This document shows positions 37,934 to 46,417 of a DNA stretch of 64,000 nucleotides, one piece after another. Below the pieces are notes generated by a model that had not been told where the DNA came from, made no database searches, and saw only the letters and a program-made list of their open reading frames with translations. This DNA comes from Legionella impletisoli (GTDB taxonomy: Bacteria > Pseudomonadota > Gammaproteobacteria > Legionellales > Legionellaceae). Made by a program: the position numbers and the translations under genes. The stretch spans positions 62,001-126,000 of the forward strand of contig NZ_CAAAIA010000006.1 of assembly GCF_900639875.1 (NCBI RefSeq). Direction: 5' to 3'. Each line of letters starts with the position of its first letter. Within the stretch, counting starts at the first letter, position 1.

Positions 37934-39000
37934 TTTACTCGCTTCATCAAATAGAGTCCAAGAAGTGCAAACAATAAAGGTGGACCAAACGCTGCAATCA
38001 TAACCGGTAATTGAAACACTTGGCTAATGGGCCCAAAAATTCGATTAATCATATGAAAACCAAAGCCCATGGCCGCTCCCGCTAATAATTTTGAACCCAT
38101 GGTAGAAGAACGCAACGGTCCAAAAATAAAGGGAATCGCTAAGACCATCATGATGACCGTAGTAAAAGGCTGTAAAATCCTTTGCCAATAAGCCAGCTGA
38201 TAATTTACTGCAGACTGATGGTTTTTCTTTTGGATATGGAGATAACGTTGCAACTCAGGAAGTGTCATTTCATCTGGCTCATCCCCTCCAATTTTTAAAA
38301 TATTTGGTTTTAAAGGAACTTCCCAAGTCATTGTATCGTATTCTGCTGCTTTTGTTTGATCATGAGCTAGGGTAGATTCTGATACATTATGTGCCGTCCA
38401 AATGCCTTGATTAAAGGTTAATGAATCTATTTTTCTTGTATATTGTAAGCGATGGGTATTATCGAAGTGGAATTGAAACACACGTTGTAATTCATATTCA
38501 GATAAAACACTGCCAATGGTTATAAAATCATTTTGATTCCGTAACCACATGCCTTTGGCAGTCCTTAAGGCTTGGCCTTCACTCATGGCTTGTAACTTTT
38601 GATCATTCGCCATGGCCGCAAGCCTAGGCACAATGGTTTCACCAATTGCAGTTACCAATAAAATCACTAAAAATGCCGCCTGTAAAACGGCTAAGGTAAC
38701 TTGCCAAATTGACATGCCTGCCGCGCGCATCACAACCAATTCATGGTAATTTGCCATGATGCCAAGTCCAATCAAGCTTCCTAAAAGACTGGCCATGGGA
38801 AAGAACAAATATACTTGATATGGCATTTGCAGCATTACAAATCCTGCTACTTGCATAATGCCATAATTGGCTTTGCCTAAATCATCTAACTGATTGACAA
38901 ACAAGATGAAAATTTGTAACCCAGCTAGCATCAAAGTAACCAATGCAATAGCCGACAACACGTTTTTGGCAATGTATCGATTTAATAATCTAGGCGTCAT
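37930..39000 (-). CDS. lptG: LPS export ABC transporter permease LptG
   Basis: Inner-membrane permease that, with LptF and LptB, extracts LPS for transport to the outer membrane. I start at ATG 39000, which overlaps the lptF stop (ATGA), giving 356 residues and the family start MTPRLLNRYIAKNVL. A longer frame upstream lies inside lptF. Six membrane segments in two groups flank a periplasmic beta-jellyroll region (about 150-275). Confidence 0.94.
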   Translation of the reverse strand: MTPRLLNRYIAKNVLSAIALVTLMLAGLQIFILFVNQLDDLGKANYGIMQVAGFVMLQMPYQVYLFFPMASLLGSLIGLGIMANYHELVVMRAAGMSIWQVTLAVLQAAFLVILLVTAIGETIVPRLAAMANDQKLQAMSEGQALRTAKGMWLRNQNDFITIGSVLSEYELQRVFQFHFDNTHRLQYTRKIDSLTFNQGIWTAHNVSESTLAHDQTKAAEYDTMTWEVPLKPNILKIGGDEPDEMTLPELQRYLHIQKKNHQSAVNYQLAYWQRILQPFTTVIMMVLAIPFIFGPLRSSTMGSKLLAGAAMGFGFHMINRIFGPISQVFQLPVMIAAFGPPLLFALLGLYLMKRVK

Positions 39001-40076
39001 GATAATTTGACCTGATTGCGCCAGATTAAAAAGATTCCTAACAGGAGTACTGGTATATGAATCCACCAAATCCCTAGCCAAAGTGGGGTTTTTCCAGCCA
39101 TAAGCCAGTCTCGCGCGATGAACATGAAGTTGGCATAAATGATATAAAGTAGCAAAGCGGGCAATAGTTTTGCAAATTTACCTGCTCTTGGATTCACGCG
39201 ACTTAAAGGAACCGCGACCAACGTAAGCGTAAGAACCATAATGGGAACGGATAATCGCCATTGAAGTTCGGCAACTTTTTTGGGATCAGAATTTACTATC
39301 GGTAATAAGGCTTTCGTTTCAGCCGTTCGAATATCATTTTTTACAGCCACCACAGGATGGGGCAGTCTCGCCTGATATCGTTCAAACTCCGCAACCTGAT
39401 AATCCGCTCGCCCAGGAACACCTTGATAAGCTTTACCCTCTTTAAAAATGATGTAGTCTTCACCCGTTTTCTCATCCGTTTTAACAAAGGCTTTATCCGC
39501 CCATAAAACATCCCATTGGTTTTTACCATCCTGTTCATCAAGTTTAGCTAAAAAAACATGTTTGGCGACGGTGTGGGCGGGGTTCATGTCTTCAACATAA
39601 AACACTTGCCGACCGCCTTGAACTTCTCGAAAACGGCCTGGAACAATCGTTTGAATCAGTGTTTGCACACCGGATGTTCGCAAGAGTTTTGCGCGCTCAA
39701 CCGCAATGAGCGGGCTTGCCCAAAGCATAATCACCAACACAATCACAGAGACCACACAAGCCATAATAAAGCTATGTTTGAGTAATTGATTCGGGCCATA
39801 CCCACAGGCTTGCAGTACCGTCATTTCACTTTCTGCGTATAACCGCCCATAAGCAATTAACAAGGCCACATAAAACCCTAAAGGCAAAAGCAATCCCATG
39901 AGATTTGGCATTTCCAGCATCATCAGTTTCATAATGAAGACGGCTGGGATCTGGCCGCTTGCCGCGCGGCTTAAATACCGCATAAATTGATTGCTCATAA
40001 AAATAAGCAATAGGATCGTGGTGAGCGATGCCAGCGTGACAAATACTTCTCTAGCTAGGTATCGAAAAATAATCAC
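38997..40076 (-). CDS. lptF: LPS export ABC transporter permease LptF
   Basis: Partner of LptG; 359 residues. The start MIIFRYLAREVFVTLASL and the segment SRAASGQIPAVFIMKLMMLEMPNLMGLLLPLGFYVALLIAYGRL carry the conserved small-residue and coupling-helix features (in two stretches). YAESEMTVLQACGYG is the LptF-type coupling helix. It is divergent from pepA with a 264-bp gap, the common gammaproteobacterial arrangement. Confidence 0.94.
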   Translation of the reverse strand: MIIFRYLAREVFVTLASLTTILLLIFMSNQFMRYLSRAASGQIPAVFIMKLMMLEMPNLMGLLLPLGFYVALLIAYGRLYAESEMTVLQACGYGPNQLLKHSFIMACVVSVIVLVIMLWASPLIAVERAKLLRTSGVQTLIQTIVPGRFREVQGGRQVFYVEDMNPAHTVAKHVFLAKLDEQDGKNQWDVLWADKAFVKTDEKTGEDYIIFKEGKAYQGVPGRADYQVAEFERYQARLPHPVVAVKNDIRTAETKALLPIVNSDPKKVAELQWRLSVPIMVLTLTLVAVPLSRVNPRAGKFAKLLPALLLYIIYANFMFIARDWLMAGKTPLWLGIWWIHIPVLLLGIFLIWRNQVKLS

Positions 40077-40204
40077 GCGCGTTTTTTACCCCATATCAAT
40101 CTATTGAAGATCATATATCATACCAAACCATTGTATTTCACGAGTAATTTTCTACTAATCAGGGGTGCAACTCTCGTATTTGTAAAAACTGCACGATTAA
40201 ATCC

Positions 40205-40239
40205 CCCCTCTCCTCAATGCGTAGCATGGGGGAGAGGGG
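40205..40239. repeat. CT/GA-rich hairpin in the lptF/pepA intergenic region
   Basis: CCCCTCTC (40205-40212) pairs with GAGAGGGG (40232-40239), extended inward by about three more pairs around ATGCGTAGCAT. Such C-run/G-run hairpins often occur as dispersed intergenic repeats. It is not followed by a T-run matching either gene. Confidence 0.45.
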
Positions 40240-40340
40240 ATTTTCGGGAAACAAAAAATTGCTAACTGCTCGCCATTATAGTAGAAAACTATTCCTAGCT
40301 TAAGTAAACTAATCCTTTTCACCTCATAAGAGGATCTGAA

Positions 40341-41789
40341 ATGAATTACGAATTAGTAACAGAGTTAACCCTCAAATCCAGTGATTGCTTCGTACTCGGC
40401 GTATTGGATGATAAAAAATATTCCAATTTTATCGCAAATTTACCTTCAGATCATCAACACTTAGTGGAAAAACTATCTAATCGTCTAGAGGAAGCCGGTG
40501 ATTATGTTTGGCAAATGGATGTCGATGGTCATAGCTTAATGATTCTTCATTGCGGAAAACAAGAGCAATTTACAAGCGAAGTGTTACGTAAGCGGATTAA
40601 AGAGTTGGCTGCGAATTTACTAAAACACCGCTTTAAATCTGCGACGCTGGCTTTACCTAAAGTCACGGATTTAAATCCAAATCAGCAGCTTGAACGCATG
40701 ATCTTAGATTTTGACTCGGAGTGTTATCAGCTTTTGGACTACAAGAGCAAAGAGAAGAAACCTTACGCACTCAAAGAAGTGACATTTTATTGCCCAAACG
40801 CCCAATCTAAAACAGTTAAAGAAGCCGCCGCACTTTCTGAAGGCATTCGATTATGCAAAACATTAGCTAATACCCCATCGAATGTCTGCACCCCTAGCTA
40901 TCTTGCCGAAAATGCCATGGAGTTTGGAAATAAACATCGAAAAGTCAGCGTAAAAATTGTTGAAAAACAAGAGATGCAAGAGCTTGGGATGGGTGCCTTA
41001 CTCGCGGTGGCTCAAGGTAGTGTCGAGCCTCCCAAGTTAGTTGAAGTCCATTATCATGGCGGCGGAGATCAAGCCCCCATTATTTTAGTTGGTAAAGGCA
41101 TTACCTTTGATTCTGGCGGCCTCTCGTTAAAACCTTCTGAAGCGATGACGGAAATGAAGTACGATATGACCGGAGCTGCAGCGGTATTAGGGACTTTAAA
41201 AGCCTGTTCTTTGTTGGAATTACCCATCAACGTCATTGGTCTTTTAGCTTGCGCTGAAAACATGCCAAGCGGCCATGCGGTTAAACCAGGTGATGTTGTG
41301 ACCAGTCTTTCAGGACAAACCATTGAAATTCTAAACACCGATGCAGAAGGTCGTTTGGTACTGGCTGATGCGCTCACCTATGCAGAACAATACAAACCTC
41401 AGTTAGTCTTGGATATTGCGACCTTAACTGGTGCAATGATTATCGCTTTAGGAAGTGTTTACACTGGATTTATGACAACCGATGATGACTTAGCTAAACT
41501 CATTGAAACCGCTGCAAAGGAAAGCTTGGATAAAGCCTGGCGCTTACCCTTAGATGACGTTTATCAGAAAGCCATGGATAGTCAGGTGGCTGATATGATT
41601 AACGCAGCGTTTGATCGTTCAGCCAGTAGCATCACAGCCGCTTGTTTTTTATCGCGCTTTACCAAAAATTTCCGCTGGGCACATTTGGATATAGCGGGTA
41701 GCGCCTGGATAAGTGGTAAAAAATGTGATGCCACAGGACGCCCTGTTCCTTTATTAACGCAGATTTTACGTCATGTCGCAGCGCGTTGA
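40341..41789 (+). CDS. pepA: Cytosol leucyl aminopeptidase PepA (M17)
   Basis: A hexameric two-metal aminopeptidase of 482 residues. Metal-binding and catalytic blocks are GKGITFDSGGLSLKPS, MKYDMTGAAAV and the signature NTDAEGRLVLADAL, with the C-terminal TGAMIIALG. In E. coli PepA is also a DNA-binding factor for Xer recombination and carAB control; that cannot be judged here. AGAGGATCTGAA before the ATG gives a ribosome site. It overlaps holC by 17 bp. Confidence 0.94.
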   Translation: MNYELVTELTLKSSDCFVLGVLDDKKYSNFIANLPSDHQHLVEKLSNRLEEAGDYVWQMDVDGHSLMILHCGKQEQFTSEVLRKRIKELAANLLKHRFKSATLALPKVTDLNPNQQLERMILDFDSECYQLLDYKSKEKKPYALKEVTFYCPNAQSKTVKEAAALSEGIRLCKTLANTPSNVCTPSYLAENAMEFGNKHRKVSVKIVEKQEMQELGMGALLAVAQGSVEPPKLVEVHYHGGGDQAPIILVGKGITFDSGGLSLKPSEAMTEMKYDMTGAAAVLGTLKACSLLELPINVIGLLACAENMPSGHAVKPGDVVTSLSGQTIEILNTDAEGRLVLADALTYAEQYKPQLVLDIATLTGAMIIALGSVYTGFMTTDDDLAKLIETAAKESLDKAWRLPLDDVYQKAMDSQVADMINAAFDRSASSITAACFLSRFTKNFRWAHLDIAGSAWISGKKCDATGRPVPLLTQILRHVAAR

Positions 41790-42210
41790 TTTTTATCTTA
41801 TAGAGCAAAGTCCGCCGAAAGGAGAATGGTTACTGGCTTGTCGTTTACTTGAAAAGGCCTACCTTCGTAATCATCGTGTCTTTGTATTTTGTAATTCAGA
41901 AGAAGATGCTTTGTATCTGGATGAATTATTATGGACCTTTAAAGAAGACAGTTTTATTCCTCATAATCTCCAAGGTGAAGGACCTGAACCTCCACCTCCC
42001 ATTCAAATTGGCTATCGAGATGAGCCGCGAGGATTTAATGATATTTTATTAAACCTTGCCCCAAGTGTGCCAACATTTGCTTCAAGATTTAAGCGAATCA
42101 TCGAACTCGTTGCACCTGACGAGAAAGCCAAGGAGATAAGCCGAGAACATTATCGTTACTATCGATTAAACCGCCATGAGCTTTATACACATAAGATTGA
42201 CGCATTATAA
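41773..42210 (+). CDS. holC: DNA polymerase III chi subunit
   Basis: Clamp-loader accessory protein linking the psi subunit to SSB. It has 145 residues, with VDFYLIE at the start and RVFVFCNSEEDALYLDELLWTFKEDSFIPH (two stretches), typical of HolC. PIQIGY and the GFNDILLNLAP strand follow. The pepA-holC pair is conserved in gammaproteobacteria; valS, the usual third member, is absent here. Confidence 0.92.
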   Translation: MSQRVDFYLIEQSPPKGEWLLACRLLEKAYLRNHRVFVFCNSEEDALYLDELLWTFKEDSFIPHNLQGEGPEPPPPIQIGYRDEPRGFNDILLNLAPSVPTFASRFKRIIELVAPDEKAKEISREHYRYYRLNRHELYTHKIDAL

Positions 42211-42253
42211 AGCAAGTGCTACTTCTGCAGTTCTTTAGCGAAAATCTTCTAAA

Positions 42254-43621
42254 TCATCCATATCGCTCGGCTAAATAATAAGCTATAGCCTTCATCGCCA
42301 TGGCTTCGCCGCCTTCGGGCTTGCCTGGCTTGCTGGAGACATTCCAAGCCATAATATCAAAATGCACCCAGGGAATATCGTTTGGAACAAACGCCTGTAA
42401 GAAGAGTGCTGCTGTAATCGCACTGGCATAAGGCGAGGAACTGGCATTAACTAAATCTGCAACTGAAGAATCCAGCATGCTTTGATAGCCTTGAAATAAA
42501 GGAAGTCGCCAGACTGGATCATTCGCTTTCTTAGCTGCTTTGATAATTTTTTCAGCCAACTCATCATCCGCAGTAAACATTGCTGAAATCTCAGTACCGA
42601 CCGCCACACGGGCAGCACCTGTAAGCGTTGCAAAATCAATGAGTAACTCTGGCTTTTGTTCTGAGGCTTTCACCATAGCATCCGCTAAGATCAAACGACC
42701 CTCGGCATCGGTGTTATCCACCTCTACCGTGATGCCATTTCGCATCGTCAACACATCGCCAGGTCGAAATGAATCACCACTGATAGCGTTTTCGACTGCG
42801 GGGATTAACACGTGTAAATGAATAGGCAATTGTTTACTCATAATCCACTGCGCCAAACCCATCGCCTGAGCAGCACCTCCCATATCTTTTTTCATAAGCC
42901 GCATTGCATTAGAGGGTTTGACATCGAGCCCTCCTGAATCAAAGCAAACACCCTTCCCGATGAGTACCACAAGCGGGTGTTTCTCATCACCCCAAGTTAA
43001 TGATAATAGCCTGGGTTCTTCTTTAGCCGCCCGTCCGACAGCATGAATTGCTGGATAATTATGCTGTAACAAATCATCTCCAACCCATTGCTCAAATTCA
43101 GCATCATAGCGATTAGCCAAATTGAATAAGGCTTTAGCTAAATTAGCAGGGCCAAGATCATTTGCTGGTGTATTAATTAAATCGCGAACATAAAACACGG
43201 CTTTCGCTTCCAATAGCACTTCGTTGAGCGCTTCTTCTTGAAGTGCTAAGACGCGTGTTTGTTCCTCTCTGTTTTTTTTGTAGCGGTCAAAACGATACTG
43301 AGCCAAAGACCAGATAATTAAAGCGGGTTGTGGGAGGTTATTTTCAAAATAGTAAGTCCCTCCAGGAAGCCGATTAACAGACTGGGCAACAGCTTGAACC
43401 TCTTCCCCATTGCCTGAACCAATGAAGATTTTATCCGCTTTACCGTGTTCATTTGGTATGACAGCCACATGGCCTAAATGCCCTTTAAATTGTTGAGAAT
43501 CCATGGCATGTTTTACGTTCTCAGGAAGCTCTGAAAATCGTTCTTTATACTGAGATTTCGTGATTAAAATTAGAGGAAGAGCTTCTTGCCTCGTGGTTTG
43601 GTAAAACGATTCTGCTTGCAT
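42254..43621 (-). CDS. Second M17 leucyl aminopeptidase family protein
   Basis: 455 residues. The metal-site blocks GKGVCFDSGGLDVKPS, MKKDMGGAAQAM and NTDAEGRLILADAMV are intact, so it should be active. The N-terminal domain differs strongly from that of PepA. It resembles the shorter PepB/YwaD-like M17 branch common in alpha- and some gammaproteobacteria. It starts 4 bp after murJ's stop on the same strand, an unexplained pairing. Two M17 genes thus flank holC. Confidence 0.88.
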   Translation of the reverse strand: MQAESFYQTTRQEALPLILITKSQYKERFSELPENVKHAMDSQQFKGHLGHVAVIPNEHGKADKIFIGSGNGEEVQAVAQSVNRLPGGTYYFENNLPQPALIIWSLAQYRFDRYKKNREEQTRVLALQEEALNEVLLEAKAVFYVRDLINTPANDLGPANLAKALFNLANRYDAEFEQWVGDDLLQHNYPAIHAVGRAAKEEPRLLSLTWGDEKHPLVVLIGKGVCFDSGGLDVKPSNAMRLMKKDMGGAAQAMGLAQWIMSKQLPIHLHVLIPAVENAISGDSFRPGDVLTMRNGITVEVDNTDAEGRLILADAMVKASEQKPELLIDFATLTGAARVAVGTEISAMFTADDELAEKIIKAAKKANDPVWRLPLFQGYQSMLDSSVADLVNASSSPYASAITAALFLQAFVPNDIPWVHFDIMAWNVSSKPGKPEGGEAMAMKAIAYYLAERYG

Positions 43622-43624
43622 AAC

Positions 43625-45196
43625 TTACTCCTTTACCTGACCGCGAAATTGCCTTGGACGAATACCCAAAATACCTAGGGAAATTAAATAAATAATCATC
43701 GCAACAAAGACATGCATCAATAATATACCCAATCGGTGAGCAATCGGTTTAGATATCCAATAAGACACATCTCCTACAACCCACCAAAGATAAGCCGTCA
43801 TGACTAGATTGGCGATGGACAATTGAATTAAGAATTTCACCCAGCCCGCAGATGGTTGATAAATATCGCGCTTTAACAAAAGAAACAGCAAGATTCCACA
43901 ATTAACATAGCCCGCTAACGTGGAGGCAAGCGTTAATCCCGCGTGCGCTAATGGGCTTATCAATAATGCACATAGGATGGTATTTACCACCATCGCGAAT
44001 GCCCCGACCTTCACTGGGGTTTTAATATTTTGCTTGGCATAAAAACCTGAGGCGAGGACCTTGACCATCATAAACGCAGGCACACCTAAAGCTAACGTAA
44101 ATAAACTTTTTTGCGTTTGCAATACATCATTTACACTAAATGCTCCATACCCAAAACATCCAGCAATAAGCGGAATCGCAAAAAAAGCCAATCCTAGGCC
44201 TGATGGAACGCCAATCAATAATAACAGCCGTAATCCCCAATCCAGTGCTCTAGAATAAAGTAGCGAACTTTTTTCAGCATGCTTTCTAGAAAGATGCGGT
44301 AAAATCACCGTAGCAATAGCTACCCCAAAAACTCCTAAAGGAAAATCCGTTAGGCGATCTGTGTAAAATAACCAAGAGACGCTACCCACTTTTAAAAACG
44401 ATGCAAAAATTGTATCCACCATTAAATTGATTTGGGCAATGGAAACGCCAAATAAAGCAGGTACCATTAGCTTTAACACTTTTCTCACCCCAGGGTCATG
44501 AAAGATAAAGCTAGGTTTTACGAGTAGCTTACGATGATATAGAAATGGAATTTGAAACAACAATTGCACGATTCCGGCAATCAGAACTCCCCAAGCGAGC
44601 GCTAAGACAGGTTGTGCAAAATGCGGGCTGATATATAGTGCTGCGATAATCATGGAGATATTCAATAACACTGGGGTGAAGGCAGGAACTCCAAAATATC
44701 CGTAGGTATTTAAGATGGCTCCAGCCATGGCCGTTAAAGAAATCAACATTAAATAAGGAAACGTCAATTGCAGCATTTCACTGGCTAATACCGAGCGCGT
44801 GCTGTCTTCGCCAAATCCGGGTGCAAATACAAAGACAATGACTGGCGCAGCAATAACGCCTATTACCGTTACAAACGTTAAAACCGCACTAAGACTTCCA
44901 GCGATGCGTGCTAGAAACTGACGAACTTCGTCAATCGTTCGCGTTTTCTGATATTCAGCCAATACTGGAACGAACGCTTGTGAAAATGCCCCTTCGGCAA
45001 ATAATCGACGCATAAAGTTCGGAATTCTAAATGCAACAAAAAAAGCATCCATTCCTGCCCCAGCACCAAAAGTTTGCGCGATCACCATATCACGTAAAAA
45101 CCCCATAATGCGGGACATAAACGTCATAACGGAAACCAGCGTGGTTGAACGCAATAAACTCTGCTGCTTTGGGGTCATAACCTCGGATGCTGACAT
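43625..45196 (-). CDS. murJ: Lipid II flippase MurJ
   Basis: An integral membrane protein of 523 residues with about 14 helices that flips lipid II for peptidoglycan synthesis. The N-terminal MTFMSRIMGFLRDMVIAQTFGAG and FRIPNFMRRLFAEGAFSQAFVPV are the MVF-family signatures. Essential arginine positions in these stretches are retained. In many gammaproteobacteria murJ is divergent from rpsT, as here. Confidence 0.95.
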   Translation of the reverse strand: MSASEVMTPKQQSLLRSTTLVSVMTFMSRIMGFLRDMVIAQTFGAGAGMDAFFVAFRIPNFMRRLFAEGAFSQAFVPVLAEYQKTRTIDEVRQFLARIAGSLSAVLTFVTVIGVIAAPVIVFVFAPGFGEDSTRSVLASEMLQLTFPYLMLISLTAMAGAILNTYGYFGVPAFTPVLLNISMIIAALYISPHFAQPVLALAWGVLIAGIVQLLFQIPFLYHRKLLVKPSFIFHDPGVRKVLKLMVPALFGVSIAQINLMVDTIFASFLKVGSVSWLFYTDRLTDFPLGVFGVAIATVILPHLSRKHAEKSSLLYSRALDWGLRLLLLIGVPSGLGLAFFAIPLIAGCFGYGAFSVNDVLQTQKSLFTLALGVPAFMMVKVLASGFYAKQNIKTPVKVGAFAMVVNTILCALLISPLAHAGLTLASTLAGYVNCGILLFLLLKRDIYQPSAGWVKFLIQLSIANLVMTAYLWWVVGDVSYWISKPIAHRLGILLMHVFVAMIIYLISLGILGIRPRQFRGQVKE

Positions 45197-45269
45197 AATA
45201 CGAACTAGAGATAAATCGAAATTGCCCTATGATAACTTTATGATTTATGAATTGCTATTTTTATACTTC

Positions 45270-45306
45270 GTACGCTCAAAAAATTCTGAACCTAACGTGC
45301 CCATGC
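45270..45306 (+). repeat. Dispersed short repeat, copy B (upstream of rpsT)
   Basis: CTGAACCTAACGTGCCCATG (45286-45305, then C) matches 20 of 21 bases with copy A at 10339-10359. The upstream GTACG and five-A run are also shared, giving a repeat of about 37 bp with one indel. It lies between murJ and the rpsT promoter. Confidence 0.55.
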
Positions 45307-45346
45307 CCTGCCTTGGTCTATTTTCATGGTTTATTTTAGGCATATC

Positions 45347-45375
45347 TTGACAAATTCGACTGAGAGGGGCATGAT
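45347..45375 (+). promoter_or_regulatory. rpsT promoter
   Basis: A perfect -35 TTGACA (45347-45352) is followed by 17 bp and CATGAT (45370-45375). Transcription would start about 34 nt before the GTG of rpsT, leaving a short leader. Confidence 0.65.
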
Positions 45376-45415
45376 CGCGCTTTTATTCTTTGTACCGAAT
45401 AAGTGGAGATTGTAA

Positions 45416-45682
45416 GTGGCAAACATTAAGTCAGCGATTAAGCGCGCCCGACAAAACGTTAAGCGTCGCCAGCACAATGCTAGTGCGCGTTCTATGTACC
45501 GTACCTACATCAAAAATGTTTTAAAAGCTGTAGAAGCTGGTAATCAAGAAGCGGCTAAAGAAGCGTATCAAAAAGCACAACCTATTATTGATAAAGCAGC
45601 TCAAAAAGGTTTGATTCATGAGAATAAAGCGGCTCGCATTAAAAGCCGTTTAAGTGCTCGCGTTAAAGCAATGGCTGCATAA
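45416..45682 (+). CDS. rpsT: 30S ribosomal protein S20 (GTG start)
   Basis: Primary 16S rRNA-binding protein of the small subunit. The 88 residues begin [20 protein letters not shown] after the start and are rich in Lys, Arg and Ala, as usual. The start codon is GTG with GGAG (45405-45408) at 7 nt. E. coli rpsT also uses a weak start (TTG) that is needed for its translational autocontrol, so the GTG here may serve the same purpose. A strong terminator follows. Confidence 0.97.
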   Translation: MANIKSAIKRARQNVKRRQHNASARSMYRTYIKNVLKAVEAGNQEAAKEAYQKAQPIIDKAAQKGLIHENKAARIKSRLSARVKAMAA

Positions 45683-45688
45683 GTATTC

Positions 45689-45723
45689 AAAGCCTAGATC
45701 TTGCTTTATCCGATCTAGGCTTT
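45689..45723. terminator. Bidirectional terminator between rpsT and hsp20
   Basis: AAAGCCTAGATC (45689-45700) and GATCTAGGCTTT (45712-45723) form a perfect 12-bp stem with an 11-nt loop. It starts 6 nt after the rpsT stop and 17 bp from the hsp20 stop, and ends in T on both strands. Confidence 0.85.
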
Positions 45724-45739
45724 AATCATTACTCCAAAT

Positions 45740-46180
45740 TTAATCTTCAATTTTTACATTAATTTTTTTGGCTTTCTCATTCGCTTTTTTAGGAATGGTA
45801 ACTTCCAGAACGCCTTTTTTGTAGCTCGCTTTAATTTTTGACTCATCCGTAGTTTCTGGTAATGCAAAGCGACGATAAAATTGGCCTTGCACTCGTTCTA
45901 TGCGAGAAAACCCTTCTTTTTCTTCTTTTTTCTCATACCGACGTTCACCTTTGATGGTGAGCATGTTATTTTCTAAAGATAAATGAATATCATCTTTTTC
46001 AACACCCGGAATATCAGCCTTAACAATGTATTTATCTTTTTCTTCACGAATGTCAACCGCTGGGCTCCATAAGGTGGTTTCAGCTTCTTCTTCAAAATTA
46101 AATGGCCGTAAGACTTCATTTAATACCGTGCTAAGATAATCTCTTGGCCATCCTTGTTGTTCGCGCTTCATAATGCTCAT
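45740..46180 (-). CDS. Small heat-shock protein, Hsp20 family
   Basis: A holdase chaperone of 146 residues. The alpha-crystallin domain spans about residues 38-135 with DIREEKDKYIVKADIPGVEK and the closing YKKGVLEVTIPKK. The C-terminal IXI-like motif is INVKI. AAGGAG lies 6 nt before the ATG. Legionella carries a related Hsp20 known as GspA, a global stress protein; that name is possible but not shown here. Confidence 0.93.
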   Translation of the reverse strand: MSIMKREQQGWPRDYLSTVLNEVLRPFNFEEEAETTLWSPAVDIREEKDKYIVKADIPGVEKDDIHLSLENNMLTIKGERRYEKKEEKEGFSRIERVQGQFYRRFALPETTDESKIKASYKKGVLEVTIPKKANEKAKKINVKIED

Positions 46181-46234
46181 CCTATTCTCCTTGAATTGAA
46201 TCGATTATCACCATAATTATCATGGGTATTTATA

Positions 46235-46262
46235 GATATAGTTGCTAATTTTTAAAATTCAA
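46235..46262 (-). promoter_or_regulatory. Candidate promoter of hsp20
   Basis: On the minus strand TTGAAT (46262-46257) is followed after 16 bp by TATATC (46240-46235). The preceding C makes the -35 CTTGAA, as in heat-shock promoters, but no CCCCAT-type -10 is found at the right distance, so the sigma factor is unclear. Confidence 0.4.
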
Positions 46263-46417
46263 GAATGAGTACCCTAAATAAAATAAGAAAACTCTCACTT
46301 TATTAAGTAATTTTCTTCAGATTTATCTGACAAAAACACGAATTACTGTCCTCAAGAATTAACGAATAGCCATTAGATTAAAATCCCTTAACTTAATACC
46401 CGTTAGGTGAGTAAAAT

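Noticed and set aside
45108..45350. Plus-strand frame upstream of rpsT
   Set aside because: It overlaps murJ antisense, the dispersed repeat and the rpsT promoter, with no ribosome site.
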